Under the pieces are notes generated by a model. The model was not told the DNA's origin. It ran no database searches and saw nothing but the letters and a program-made list of their open reading frames with translations. Position numbers and translations under genes: made by a program. Positions 9,307 through 19,135 of a stretch of DNA of 64,000 bases are shown here, piece after piece (position 1 is the stretch's first letter; the number at the start of each line of letters is the position of its first letter). Source of the DNA: Lacrimispora xylanisolvens (GTDB taxonomy: Bacteria > Bacillota > Clostridia > Lachnospirales > Lachnospiraceae); contig NZ_PTJA01000001.1 in the NCBI RefSeq assembly GCF_002934545.1, positions 620,001 through 684,000 of the forward strand. Reading direction: 5' to 3'.

Positions 9307-10170
9307 TTGAGTGACCGGAGGAATATGAAAATAAAAGATATAGATGTTGAGATGACGAACCCATTTGTTTCGATAATAATGGGAGTTTATAATGCTGGAA
9401 AGTCAAATATGTTGCAGCAAGCCATAGAATCAATTTTAAATCAGACTATGCAAAATTTCGAGTTTATTATATGTGATGATGCCTCAACGGATTCTTCATA
9501 TAATATCTTACAGAGTTATATGCACGATTCAAGAATTGTAGTTATTAAAAATGATAAAAATCGAGGTCTGGCATACAGTTTAAATAAATGTATTTCTATT
9601 GCAAAAGGGAAATATATCGTAAGACAAGATGCTGATGATTATTCGGATACATCAAGGTTAAATGTTCTGGTAGAGTATATGGAGAGCCATCCTAATTATG
9701 ATATTGTAGGTAGTAATATTAAATATTTTGATGAGAGTGGATTATGGGGAAAATATGTATTACCGCAGTATCCTCAAAAGAAAGATTTTTTGTTCACGGT
9801 CCCATTTATTCATGCAACTGTTATATTAAAGAAAGAATCTATTTTAAAAGTTGGGGGATACAGAGTTCATAAGGAAACTTTTAGATGCGAAGATTATGAT
9901 TTGTTTATGACAATGTACAGTAAGGGAATGAGGGGGGCGAATATTCAACGATACCTTTATAATGTGAGAGAGGACTCAGCTGCACAAAAGAGGAGAAAAT
10001 ATAAGTATAGGATAGATGAGGCGAAAGTACGATTATCAGGTTATAGAAAACTGAAGTTACTACCTATAGGGTATTTATATGCGTTAAAGCCTTTACTGGT
10101 AGGATTAATACCAACATCATTTTTGAAAGTAATTAAAGACAAATACTATCAAAGAAGGAGTAAAAAGTGA
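9307..10170 (+). CDS. GT2-family glycosyltransferase
   Basis: A 287-residue GT-A fold enzyme. The nucleotide-binding start is PFVSIIMGVYNAG, the donor region FEFIICDDASTDSSY, and the metal-binding motif RQDADDYSD near residue 117. An acceptor-side acidic cluster CEDYDLFM follows near residue 200. It should add one sugar to the lipid-linked repeat. The start is uncertain: TTG 9307 has a weak site, ATG 9325 has GGAGG only three bases away, and ATG 9352 would still leave the domain intact. Its stop overlaps the GTG start of the ABC permease by four bases, so the two are translationally coupled. Confidence 0.85.
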   Translation: MSDRRNMKIKDIDVEMTNPFVSIIMGVYNAGKSNMLQQAIESILNQTMQNFEFIICDDASTDSSYNILQSYMHDSRIVVIKNDKNRGLAYSLNKCISIAKGKYIVRQDADDYSDTSRLNVLVEYMESHPNYDIVGSNIKYFDESGLWGKYVLPQYPQKKDFLFTVPFIHATVILKKESILKVGGYRVHKETFRCEDYDLFMTMYSKGMRGANIQRYLYNVREDSAAQKRRKYKYRIDEAKVRLSGYRKLKLLPIGYLYALKPLLVGLIPTSFLKVIKDKYYQRRSKK

Positions 10171-10958
10171 ACAGTAATTATGTTATAGATAGAATTAGAG
10201 GTTTTATAAAGTATATGCCTCTTTTAAACCAGCTAGTTAAACGAGATATTAAAGTAAGATATCGTAAATCTTTTCTGGGAATGCTCTGGACAGTTTTAAA
10301 TCCTCTGATGATGATGGGGGTAATGACAATAGTATTCTCCACTTTATTTGAATCTAATATTGAAAATTTTCCCGTATACTTTTTGACAGGTAACTTGATT
10401 TTCGCATTTAATTCTGAGGCTACTCAGCAGGCATTGTCATCAATTATTGGTAATTCGTTATTAATAAAGAAAATATATGTACCAAAATATCTATTTCCAG
10501 TTTCCAGAGTTGTATCGTGCCTTGTAAACTTCTTCTTTTCATTTATTGCATTGCTTATAGTAATGATTGTAACAAAAGCGAAGTTTTATATAACTATTTT
10601 ATTAATACCACTACCTATCCTTGCGTTGTTACTATTTACAATAGGATTAAGCTTATTACTATCGTCTATAACTGTATTTTTTAGAGATATTGGTCACTTT
10701 TATGGAGTTTTTATTCTGGCCTGGAATTATTTAACACCAGTATTTTATCCAGTCACTATACTCCCAGAAAGGTTCAGGTGGATAGTTAACTTTAATCCCT
10801 TATATCATTATATTACGTATTTTAGATTATTAGTTCGGGATGGTGTATTTCCATCATTTGAATTAAACTTGTATTGCTTTGGAATGGGTATAGCAATGTT
10901 AATAATTGGTGTTGCTATATTTTGGAAAAAGCAAGATAGATTTATCTTATATATATAA
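10167..10958 (+). CDS. ABC-2 type polysaccharide/teichoic acid exporter, permease subunit
   Basis: A 263-residue membrane protein with six predicted helices and the Wzm/TagG family pattern: an N-terminal amphipathic stretch LVKRDIKVRYRKSFLGMLW, then repeated hydrophobic segments, and FFRDIGHFYGV between helices 4 and 5. Translation starts at a GTG that overlaps the preceding stop codon. With the ATPase encoded 15 bases downstream it should flip an undecaprenyl-linked glycan across the membrane. This ABC route normally carries fully assembled chains, which sits awkwardly with a Wzy-like gene at 5288; that gene may therefore act as a ligase or belong to another glycan. Confidence 0.9.
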   Translation: MNSNYVIDRIRGFIKYMPLLNQLVKRDIKVRYRKSFLGMLWTVLNPLMMMGVMTIVFSTLFESNIENFPVYFLTGNLIFAFNSEATQQALSSIIGNSLLIKKIYVPKYLFPVSRVVSCLVNFFFSFIALLIVMIVTKAKFYITILLIPLPILALLLFTIGLSLLLSSITVFFRDIGHFYGVFILAWNYLTPVFYPVTILPERFRWIVNFNPLYHYITYFRLLVRDGVFPSFELNLYCFGMGIAMLIIGVAIFWKKQDRFILYI

Positions 10959-10973
10959 GGATGGAGAGCAGCA

Positions 10974-11705
10974 ATGGAGAATGATGTTATTATTGATGTA
11001 TCTGGAATATCAATGATGTTTAATCTAAGTAATGAAAAAATTGATAATATAAAGGAATATGTAATAAAATTTTTAAAAAGAGAATTGATGTTTAATGAAT
11101 TTTGGGCCTTAAAAGATGTATCTTTTAGTATAAAAAAAGGGGAGTCAGTTGGTTTAGTGGGGCTAAATGGTTCAGGAAAAAGCACCATGTTAAAAGTTAT
11201 TGCAGGTGTAATGAAACCGACTAAAGGAAAAGTACTTGTAAATGGTACAATAGCACCATTAATTGAATTAGGGGCTGGATTTGATACCGACTTGTCTGCA
11301 AGAGAAAACATTTATTTAAATGGTGCTATGCTTGGGTTTTCTAAAAAACAAATGAATGAGAAATTTAATGAAATTATGGATTTTGCAGAGCTTTGGGAGT
11401 TCGTTGATGTGGCGATAAAAAATTTCTCATCTGGTATGTTAGCAAGGCTGGGATTTAGCATAGCAACTGCTAGTCGACCAGATATACTAATTGTAGATGA
11501 GATATTAGCAGTGGGTGACTACAAATTTCAACAAAAATGCGAAGAACGTATAAATAAGATGATTGAGGATGGTACTACTATAGTTATGGTATCACATTCG
11601 ATTGATCAAGTTAAGAGAATCTGTAAAAAAGCAGTTTGGCTGGAATCAGGAAAGGTCCGAATGTATGGCGATGCTGACTATGTGTGTCAGGAATATCAAC
11701 AGTAA
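10974..11705 (+). CDS. ABC-type polysaccharide/teichoic acid exporter, ATPase subunit
   Basis: A 243-residue nucleotide-binding subunit. Walker A is GLNGSGKST (63-71), the ABC signature is FSSGMLARLGF, and Walker B with the catalytic glutamate is ILIVDEILAVGD; the switch histidine follows in MVSHS. This fits the Wzt/TagH family, including the N-terminal helix and the LIELGAGFD motif. It ends soon after the switch region and lacks the C-terminal carbohydrate-binding domain that some Wzt proteins use to recognise a chain-end cap, so export probably does not depend on a terminal modification. Its partner is the permease just upstream. Confidence 0.93.
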   Translation: MENDVIIDVSGISMMFNLSNEKIDNIKEYVIKFLKRELMFNEFWALKDVSFSIKKGESVGLVGLNGSGKSTMLKVIAGVMKPTKGKVLVNGTIAPLIELGAGFDTDLSARENIYLNGAMLGFSKKQMNEKFNEIMDFAELWEFVDVAIKNFSSGMLARLGFSIATASRPDILIVDEILAVGDYKFQQKCEERINKMIEDGTTIVMVSHSIDQVKRICKKAVWLESGKVRMYGDADYVCQEYQQ

Positions 11706-11732
11706 TTTAAATGAGATATGTGAGGGGAAAAG

Positions 11733-13913
11733 ATGAAGATCTGGTATTTAACGAGTGAATTTCCACCTGAGTTTGGTGGAGGTATAGGAATGTATGTTGA
11801 TCAAGTATCTAAAATAATGGCTAGAAATGGTCATGAAGTCACAGTTTTTGTAAGGGATACTAATAGTGATAAAATTGAGCAACCGGAAAGTAATTTGCGT
11901 TATATTAGGTTTTTACATTGTCAGGGTACAATTTATAAAACATTGGGATATTGGGCAGCATTATCGTACCAATATTATGAGATTGTAAACCGTATGCTTG
12001 AAAGTGGTGAAAAACCAGATGTGATAGAGATTCAGGAGTATGGAGCAATTGGATATTATATTCTGCAAAATAAATTGGTGGGTAACAAAAATCTTACAAA
12101 AATACCTATAATTGTTCATTTGCATACACCGGTATTTGAATTATCTAGAATCAACCAATCCCCTCAATATAAATTTCCTAATTATTGGGTAGGACAGATG
12201 GAAAAATTCTGTATGAATGCTGCAGATTTTTTGGTTTGCCCTAGTGAGTTCCTTAAGCGGCAAATACAGAATATAGCACCTAATAACCCAATTGAAGTCA
12301 TTAATCTTCCATATTGTGTAGATATGAAGAATTACCCAGAAAGAACATATGATTCAAATACAATCCTATATGGTGGTAGAACAGAATATCGAAAGGGAAT
12401 ATATCAAACAATAGCTATATTTGAAAAACTTTGGTTAGAAGGGAATACTGTTAAATTAAGAATATTCGGTGGAGATCCTTATTTTAGTCCCAAAGCTACA
12501 ACTCTTGGTGAGATAATTAAGAAGAAATATAAGAAGTGGATAGATTTAGGGCTTTTAGAGCTAAATAATGCAATAGAACCAGAGAAATTAGATTTAGAGA
12601 TTCTTAAAGCTAAAGCAGTTATTGTCCCCTCCATTTATGAGAACTTCCCCTACTCATGTGTTACTGCAATGTGGCTGGGGACACCTATGCTTGTATCACG
12701 TCAAGGTGGACAAGCAGAAATGGTTGAAGAAGATGGAAAATGCGGTTTAATCTTTGATTGGGATAATAATGATTTCAAAGATAAATTAGAACAACTTTTA
12801 AGTATGACACCAGAAGAGCTTAAAGAATTGGGAAATAATGGAAGAGAAAGAATATTTTCTCTTTGTAATATTGATAAAAATGTAAAATTAAGAGAAACTT
12901 TTTATATTAATTCTATATCAAATTATACACCTAAAAAGAACTTTCCTTTTATTAATCATGATATATTAAAAACAGAATTAAAAGCACAAGAAGATTCAAT
13001 TAAAAATATGCTCTCAATTATTATTCCATACTACAATTTAGGTAGTTATATTATGGAGACTATTGAAAGTGCAGTAAGTTCGAATTATAATGATAAAGAG
13101 ATAATTATAGTTAATGATGGTTCAACTGATGAAGAGAGCATTAAGATATTAGAAGAAATAAAATCTAAATATAATTTTATAAATGTTATTGATATTCCAA
13201 ATGGAGGATTGGCAAACGCAAGAAATGTTGGTGTTGCTGCATCGAAAAGTGAATATGTAACATTTTTAGATGCTGATGATTTAGTAGATCCTACTTTTTA
13301 CACAAAAGCGATTGACGTTTTAAAGACCTATTCAAACGTTTCGTTTGTTTATAGTTGGGTTGAATATTTTGAGAAAGGAAGTGGAATCTGGCCAACATTT
13401 AATACGGAATTGCCTTATTTATTATGTGCTAATATGTTGTCTGCTTTTTCTGTTGTTAGAAGAATAGATTATTTAAATTACGGAAAAAATAGAATTATAA
13501 TGGAATACGGTATGGAAGACTATGATGGTTGGATAGGTCTTGTTGAAAATGGCTATTTTGGAGTAAGTATACCTGAAGCTTTGGTTAAATACCGTATTAG
13601 ACAAGATTCTATGTCAAGACAGTTTAACCCTGATATGAGATTTTATTTAAGTGAGCAAGTTGCAATTGGTCATAAAGAAGTATATAAAAAGTATGGAGAT
13701 GAAATTTTAAATTTATTAATGCAAAATGGACCAAGTTATTTATGGAATAACCCTACTTTTGATAATACTGGTGGTGTTGTAAATAATAGTGCTAATTCAA
13801 ATACAAATATATATGGATATAAAACGGAATTACTTAGAATTGCTAATTCTAAGTGGGGAAGTCGAATGGTTAAGCTTTTATTTAAACTAAAGATTAATCG
13901 ATTATTTCAATAA
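11733..13913 (+). CDS. GT4-GT2 double glycosyltransferase
   Basis: A 726-residue protein with two catalytic units. Residues 1-395 form a GT4/GT-B enzyme: MKIWYLTSEFPPEFGGGIGM at the start, a glycine-rich second half, and the donor-binding ENFPYSCVTAMWLGTPML. Residues 425-690 form a GT2/GT-A enzyme: LSIIIPYYNLGSY, EIIIVNDGSTDEES, GLANARNVG and the DADD metal site. Two sugars could thus be added in succession by one polypeptide. It begins 27 bases after the ATPase gene, with GAGGGG as ribosome site. No membrane helices are seen, so it probably associates peripherally. Fused transferases are common in repeat-unit operons; acceptor and donor are unknown. Confidence 0.85.
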   Translation: MKIWYLTSEFPPEFGGGIGMYVDQVSKIMARNGHEVTVFVRDTNSDKIEQPESNLRYIRFLHCQGTIYKTLGYWAALSYQYYEIVNRMLESGEKPDVIEIQEYGAIGYYILQNKLVGNKNLTKIPIIVHLHTPVFELSRINQSPQYKFPNYWVGQMEKFCMNAADFLVCPSEFLKRQIQNIAPNNPIEVINLPYCVDMKNYPERTYDSNTILYGGRTEYRKGIYQTIAIFEKLWLEGNTVKLRIFGGDPYFSPKATTLGEIIKKKYKKWIDLGLLELNNAIEPEKLDLEILKAKAVIVPSIYENFPYSCVTAMWLGTPMLVSRQGGQAEMVEEDGKCGLIFDWDNNDFKDKLEQLLSMTPEELKELGNNGRERIFSLCNIDKNVKLRETFYINSISNYTPKKNFPFINHDILKTELKAQEDSIKNMLSIIIPYYNLGSYIMETIESAVSSNYNDKEIIIVNDGSTDEESIKILEEIKSKYNFINVIDIPNGGLANARNVGVAASKSEYVTFLDADDLVDPTFYTKAIDVLKTYSNVSFVYSWVEYFEKGSGIWPTFNTELPYLLCANMLSAFSVVRRIDYLNYGKNRIIMEYGMEDYDGWIGLVENGYFGVSIPEALVKYRIRQDSMSRQFNPDMRFYLSEQVAIGHKEVYKKYGDEILNLLMQNGPSYLWNNPTFDNTGGVVNNSANSNTNIYGYKTELLRIANSKWGSRMVKLLFKLKINRLFQ

Positions 13914-13936
13914 AAGTTAGAAAGGCTGGATTTTAA

Positions 13937-15010
13937 ATGGAACGTTTAGCGTTTGGAGATGAATACGAATACAGTGCGATAGAGGGAGCAATTCACCTAA
14001 CCAGATATGCGTTAGCTAAGGATTTATGTAAGGATAAAAAAGTCTTGGATATTGCATGCGGGGAGGGTTATGGAAGCTATTTTATGGGTTTATGGGGAGC
14101 CAAACATATTGAAGCAGTCGACATTAGCAAAGAAGCTATTGATAATGCTGCTAAGAGATTTCCAGCTGATAATATCAATTATGTATGTCATCAAGCTCAA
14201 AAATTAGATTATCCGGACTCAACATTTGATTTAGTAGTTTCACTTGAGACAATAGAGCATTTAGATAAACCTGAAGAGTTTTTAAAAGAAATTAAAAGGG
14301 TTTTAAAGCCAAGCGGCACCCTTATATTATCTTGTCCAAATGATGCGTATTTCATTAATGTTGGAGGGGCTCCCGAGAATCCTTATCATAAAAAAAGATA
14401 TACATTTAAAGAATTTAGTGATTTAGCTGAGAGCTATTTTGGAGGAAATTGTAATTATTTTCTAGGTTATGCAGCAGGAGGTTTTATTAATTTACCTATT
14501 CAAAAAAATGATAGACATGGACAATATAATTCTAGAAATCCATTTCAAATGTTTCAATATAAAGAGAATGGTAATTATTTTGAAATACCATCACATCTTC
14601 AGCTAAATACAGAAAACAGTAGCTATTATGTTGGTATATGGGGACGTAATGAAGGTATTGTTAATAATGCAGTTTTTTATGCAAAGGATCAATGCAATCA
14701 GCAGTATGAGTTTGAATTATTAAATAAAGTTAGACAAATCGATTTATTACGAAAAGAGTATGATGAACTATATTCTAAATATAGTGAGATAGAAAAAAAT
14801 AATAATAGAGCAATTGAAGTAGATCGTTTACACACAGCTTTACAGTTATCTGAAAAGGAAAAAAATATTATACGCGATAATATGTGCTTAAATTGGGAGG
14901 CAGCAAATAAGTATCAAAACGAATTAGAACAAATTTATAATTCCAGAACTTTTCGCTGTTTAATGCCTATTTATAAACTAAAAGATAAGATGCACCGACT
15001 ATTCAAATAA
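13937..15010 (+). CDS. SAM-dependent methyltransferase with C-terminal coiled coil
   Basis: A 357-residue class I methyltransferase. The SAM-binding motif I is VLDIACGEGYGSYFMG, motif II includes IEAVDISKEAI, and the post-motif DLVVSLETIEHLDKPEEFL is typical of Methyltransf_11. Residues ~255-330 are predicted coiled coil (many E, K, L and Q). The last residues, SRTFRCLMPIYKLKDK, match a tail often found at the end of surface-glycan transferases. It most likely methylates a sugar hydroxyl or the non-reducing end of the chain, where the coiled coil could act as a measuring or docking device. That chain-length role is an inference from other coiled-coil capping methyltransferases. Confidence 0.75.
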   Translation: MERLAFGDEYEYSAIEGAIHLTRYALAKDLCKDKKVLDIACGEGYGSYFMGLWGAKHIEAVDISKEAIDNAAKRFPADNINYVCHQAQKLDYPDSTFDLVVSLETIEHLDKPEEFLKEIKRVLKPSGTLILSCPNDAYFINVGGAPENPYHKKRYTFKEFSDLAESYFGGNCNYFLGYAAGGFINLPIQKNDRHGQYNSRNPFQMFQYKENGNYFEIPSHLQLNTENSSYYVGIWGRNEGIVNNAVFYAKDQCNQQYEFELLNKVRQIDLLRKEYDELYSKYSEIEKNNNRAIEVDRLHTALQLSEKEKNIIRDNMCLNWEAANKYQNELEQIYNSRTFRCLMPIYKLKDKMHRLFK

Positions 15011-15040
15011 AACCATATGAATATTGGAGGCAAGAGGAAA

Positions 15041-17077
15041 TTGGAAAAAAGAGCAGGATATCAAACAGAAGAATTAACATATATTACGAGTAAAAGGCAC
15101 ATGTTGCTTGGGAGTGGTATTGGCACCAAAAGCATAACTAATATAGGTGAAAATGGTGAGAATCTAACAATAGCCGTTTTATCTATGAATCGATCGAATT
15201 TAACTATTAAATTGATGAATTCTATATCAGAATATATACCGGAATTTAAAGGTGAATTTCTAATTGGCGATAACGGTTCTCATGATGAAGAAAAAAAAAT
15301 ATTAAAGAAAAAGATGAAACAAATGCCATATAAATGTCGAATGATTGAATTTGATCGTAATTATGGTGTTGGGGGGGGGAGAAATAGGCTTAACTCATAT
15401 GTTAATACGGATTGGATATTTCAGTTGGATAATGATATTTATTTTATAAATAATCCTCTAGATGAAGTTCAGGAAGTTTTATCCTTACTGGGTTGTCATT
15501 TTCTTTGTATGCCATTAATAAACAAAGATGATAATAAGGTTTTTTTGTACGGAGGGAATTTATATGTAGAACAAAATAGCAAGGTACTTACCATCGGCGG
15601 AGGTACAGCCTATCAAGTTGAAGGTGATATTGAGGGTGAACAGCCGCCTTTCCTATGCACATTTGTGCCAGGTGGAGCAAGTATAATGCGAAAGGACACT
15701 TTCTTTGCATGTGGTGGCTATGATGAGGGAATGTTTGTAGGCTTTGAAGATACGGAGTTTTCAATGAGACTGTTTCAGGCAGGTTATAAAATTGGAAGTT
15801 GTGGAATGGTTAGTTTAATACATGATCACCCAAAGCCAGAAATAGCTGTTGATATTGAATATGAGAAGCAAAGGTTTTCAACTAGTAAGTTGTTTGAATC
15901 TGCGAAGTACTTTGAAGGAAAACACCATATTAATGTTTGGAATCCTTCCGTAGAAGGGTGGGTGAATGAGAGATTGAAAAATCTTTTAAATGACGAAAAT
16001 ATTGATAATGGAATAATATCAGCTAATAAAGTCAACAAAACAAAAATTGCGCTTGTTGTAGATAATCCTAATTGGGCATTACATAATATTGCTAAGCAAA
16101 TTAAAAAGAATTTACATTATCATTATGATATAGAAATTTATTTCCTTTGTAATGTTGATAATATTATGAGTATTTTTTTACTGGCTGAAGACTGTGCACT
16201 TATTCATTTTTTATGGCGGTCTTGGATTCCTTCATTAGGAACAGACTATACCGAAGTATATGCGAGGAAGTTGGGATTGTCTTACCTGGAATTTAGACAA
16301 AGATATATTGATAATAAAATAATTACAACATCTGTTTATGATCATTTATATTTAGATGATGAATTTAATATAACAGAGAGATTGTTTTCATCATCAGATA
16401 CTGTGGTAAAGGGGTATACGGTGTCCTCAAATAAATTATTTAATATCTATACAAATGATTCAAGGATTGCACATAAGCCTAACATGGTGATTACTGATGG
16501 GGTTGATTTGAAATTATTTAGACCATATAGGCTAGAACGTTTTAATGAAAGAACTAAAAACCAAAAATTAATTATTGGCTGGGCAGGCAATAGCATGTGG
16601 GCAGCTGATAAAGAGGATTTTAAAGGTTATCACAGTATTATTAAGCCAGTTATCGAAGAATTAATATTAGAAGGATATAATTTAGAATTGAATATAGCAG
16701 ATAGAAACATAAAGTTGATATCTCATGATGATATGCCTAAATATTATTCCAATATTGATTTATATATCTGTGCCTCTAAAATAGAAGGTACCCCTAATCC
16801 AATTCTTGAGTGTATGGCATGTGGTATACCATTTATATCAACAGACGTGGGAATAGTTCGAGAAGTATCGGGACCGATGCAGAGTAGGTACATATTAGAA
16901 AAAAGAAGTAAAGAAGAATTGAAAAAGAAACTAAAAGAAATTCTAGGCGATATTAATATTCTACAAAAATTGTCAAAAGAAAATTTAGAAAGCATAAAAC
17001 AGTGGGACTGGGTATATAAAACAGAAGTATTTAAAGAATTTTTTGATTCGATGCTTATTTCAAGTATGAAAAATTAA
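15041..17077 (+). CDS. GT2-GT4 double glycosyltransferase
   Basis: Residues ~45-290 form a GT2 unit (LTIAVLSMNRSNLT, EFLIGDNGSHDEE, FQLDNDIYF as metal site, then GFEDTEFSMRLFQAG). Residues ~330-670 form a GT-B unit (LIIGWAGNSMW and DLYICASKIEGTPNPILE with the EGxPNxxxE donor motif). The order is the reverse of the 11733 protein. I chose TTG 15041 because GGAGG lies at 15026-15030, ten bases upstream; an in-frame ATG at 15017 has no ribosome site. The starting residues after the TTG (EKRAGYQTEEL) precede the first domain without change. This is the last gene of the operon that starts at 7879. Substrates are unknown. Confidence 0.82.
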   Translation: MEKRAGYQTEELTYITSKRHMLLGSGIGTKSITNIGENGENLTIAVLSMNRSNLTIKLMNSISEYIPEFKGEFLIGDNGSHDEEKKILKKKMKQMPYKCRMIEFDRNYGVGGGRNRLNSYVNTDWIFQLDNDIYFINNPLDEVQEVLSLLGCHFLCMPLINKDDNKVFLYGGNLYVEQNSKVLTIGGGTAYQVEGDIEGEQPPFLCTFVPGGASIMRKDTFFACGGYDEGMFVGFEDTEFSMRLFQAGYKIGSCGMVSLIHDHPKPEIAVDIEYEKQRFSTSKLFESAKYFEGKHHINVWNPSVEGWVNERLKNLLNDENIDNGIISANKVNKTKIALVVDNPNWALHNIAKQIKKNLHYHYDIEIYFLCNVDNIMSIFLLAEDCALIHFLWRSWIPSLGTDYTEVYARKLGLSYLEFRQRYIDNKIITTSVYDHLYLDDEFNITERLFSSSDTVVKGYTVSSNKLFNIYTNDSRIAHKPNMVITDGVDLKLFRPYRLERFNERTKNQKLIIGWAGNSMWAADKEDFKGYHSIIKPVIEELILEGYNLELNIADRNIKLISHDDMPKYYSNIDLYICASKIEGTPNPILECMACGIPFISTDVGIVREVSGPMQSRYILEKRSKEELKKKLKEILGDINILQKLSKENLESIKQWDWVYKTEVFKEFFDSMLISSMKN

Positions 17078-17291
17078 AATATTATAAATGAAGTGCTTAT
17101 ATCAAATTAATCTATAAAGGATTGAAAGATTAAGTATGGATAGAATCGAATTATCCTTAACGTCTTGTTGAATCATGGAATCAAAGATCTTGTTAATAGT
17201 GAATATAACGAGAAATGGGCGATCGAAAAGATATCGCCTTAATAGTTTGCGATAATGACTTGTAAGATCTTATAAAATAATGTTAAATAAA

Positions 17292-17328
17292 ACTCCCCAG
17301 TCCCCTTATGAGTAAGGGGCAGGGGAGT
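17292..17328 (-). terminator. Hairpin, possible terminator read on the minus strand
   Basis: ACTCCCC and CCCCTTA pair with TAAGGGG and GGGGAGT around a four-base loop. A T-rich run follows only in the minus direction, while no T-run follows on the plus strand. It may still stop plus-strand transcription weakly. Confidence 0.4.
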
Positions 17329-17431
17329 GAAAGTATCGAAGGGTCTTCTATGAGGAAAGTAGTATTTATATACAATGCTTAATAAAGTAATGCCTTGAGA
17401 TATTATTTGCAATTGTAATTAGAATAATTGA

Positions 17432-17460
17432 TTGATTCTGTTACTATGAAAATTTATAAA
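17432..17460 (+). promoter_or_regulatory. Promoter of the 17.5-23.9 kb operon
   Basis: TTGATT (17432-17437), a 17-base spacer and TATAAA (17455-17460), 65 bases before ATG 17525. A decayed copy of this very stretch is found near 29641. Confidence 0.5.
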
Positions 17461-17524
17461 GAGAATATATCGTTAGTAAAACAATGGGATTACCTATGTA
17501 ATGACTACTACAGGAGATTGAGAT

Positions 17525-19135
17525 ATGAATAATTTCTTTAAAATATATAAAAGACCAATTGTTATAGCCCTGATTCAATGGTTTGTGACCACTGTATTAC
17601 AGATAGATAGACTATTTTTTTCATATGATGCTGAAACTGTTTACATGGTAGGAACAAAGGTTATGTATCTTTTTTTTCTGCTGATTTCGTGGTGCTTTGG
17701 ATTTAATGCATTGAAAAAAATAAAATCAAAGGATGGATTTTATTCTAGAGCTTTTTATATTTTTAAAGTCTATTTGACAATAATATTAATTTTTTTATTA
17801 ATTTTATGGCCAGGAATCTGGTCATGGGACGATTTGTGGACGTTAGACAGCATAGCTGGTTATGAAAGTTGGTATCCATGGCAGCATGCATTTACAGGAA
17901 TTTATCAGAATGTGCTCTTACAAATTTTACCGTTTCCAGGAGGCATTATATTCCTACAGAATGTCATTGTCGGATTGTGCGTGGCATTTAGTGTTACAAA
18001 ACTTGAAGAAGCATACAATCTTAAACATTTAAAATATAAGATTATTGATACAGCCGTAAAATTATTACCTTTTTTACTTCCACCTGTATTGAGTTATCAA
18101 TTTTCTGGTTACAGAATAGGATTGTATGTGTATCTTGAATTGGTTATGTTAGTGATCTTGATAACTGCAGTAAAAGATAGAAAGGAATGGAGTATATCGT
18201 ATTTGTTACTTTTTTGCTCGCTTTGTATAGTTGTTGCTTCCTGGAGGACAGAATCATTCTTCTATGTACCATGTGCGTGTCTTCTTATATTGGCAGTAAA
18301 TGAAAAGATTATACCATACATAAAAAAAGGAATTTGCTTATTTATTATAGTTGTTGGTTTTTTTTGTGTTAATAAGTTTCAAAGCTATCAATTAGGTAAT
18401 TCAAATTATGCAGTCATATCTTTAATGAGACCTTGTGTTGTTCTTGTGCATGCTGCAAACCAAGAGGTTGATGCAAAAGAACTTGCAGCAATTGACCGTG
18501 TAACTTCATTAAAAACTATCTACGACAATCCATCATATGATGGAGAGGAAATATATTGGAGTACTGATGCTGTTAGAAATGCGTACTCAGTTGATGATTA
18601 TAGCAACTTTTTAGAGGCAATTGTAAAATTGTCAATTAAATATCCAAAAGTGGTTCTTGCGGAAAGATGGAACTTGTTTGTAAATGGATCTGGAATGACA
18701 GGTAAAACAGGAACCAATATCGTGGTAGCAGAGAGATTATTTGAGGAAAATAACGGAAATACTGCTGCGATAGCTACATTAGGCAGGGGATGGATTGTAA
18801 ATAGACCGGTATTTAAAAATTTCAGAGCAAAATTTATTCATTCAATGGGTATGACTGATAGGGTGATTATTCAGAGAGTTGTTTGGAATTCAATGATTCC
18901 TTTAACGGTGTTAATCTTAGCATGGCTTAAACTTTTGCGAAAAAAAAGTTGGTATCTTCTAGGAATATGTACGGCAGTATTAATAAGAGTACCTGTTGTG
19001 GTTTTGACCCAGCCATCAGGTTTGATTATGTATGTGTTATCTTTTTATTTTTTGGGATATGTATATTTGATTTTTGAAATATTAATTGAATTTAGCGAGC
19101 ATAGGAAAATCAAGGAGATTGAGATAGATGGATAA
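17525..19135 (+). CDS. Polytopic membrane protein, GT-C-like (DUF6020-like)
   Basis: A 536-residue protein with about ten membrane helices. An extracytoplasmic loop after the third helix carries WPGIWSWDDLWTLDSIAGYE and then a WYPWQHAFTGIYQ stretch; an acidic pair in the first large loop is what GT-C glycosyltransferases use for catalysis with polyprenyl-phosphate sugars. The layout resembles the DUF6020 family, which is often beside surface-glycan genes, but this is from memory of the motif only. The downstream GT2 overlaps it by eight bases and could make the lipid-linked sugar donor, with the GtrA protein at 23527 moving it outward. Together they would resemble a three-part Gtr modification system. 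Confidence 0.6.
   Translation: MNNFFKIYKRPIVIALIQWFVTTVLQIDRLFFSYDAETVYMVGTKVMYLFFLLISWCFGFNALKKIKSKDGFYSRAFYIFKVYLTIILIFLLILWPGIWSWDDLWTLDSIAGYESWYPWQHAFTGIYQNVLLQILPFPGGIIFLQNVIVGLCVAFSVTKLEEAYNLKHLKYKIIDTAVKLLPFLLPPVLSYQFSGYRIGLYVYLELVMLVILITAVKDRKEWSISYLLLFCSLCIVVASWRTESFFYVPCACLLILAVNEKIIPYIKKGICLFIIVVGFFCVNKFQSYQLGNSNYAVISLMRPCVVLVHAANQEVDAKELAAIDRVTSLKTIYDNPSYDGEEIYWSTDAVRNAYSVDDYSNFLEAIVKLSIKYPKVVLAERWNLFVNGSGMTGKTGTNIVVAERLFEENNGNTAAIATLGRGWIVNRPVFKNFRAKFIHSMGMTDRVIIQRVVWNSMIPLTVLILAWLKLLRKKSWYLLGICTAVLIRVPVVVLTQPSGLIMYVLSFYFLGYVYLIFEILIEFSEHRKIKEIEIDG

Larger units (their letters stand above)
17078..17524. other. Gene-free interval with hairpin and promoter
   Basis: No intact reading frame. 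It contains a G+C-rich hairpin (17292-17328) and the promoter at 17432. The stretch 17409-17490 recurs, degraded, at 29633-29720. Positions 17130-17270 read like an old coding remnant with many stops, but I could not assign a family. Confidence 0.6.

Noticed and set aside
10808-11311. A 167-residue minus-strand frame across the ABC permease and ATPase genes
   Set aside because: It is antisense to two well-supported genes and crosses their boundary.
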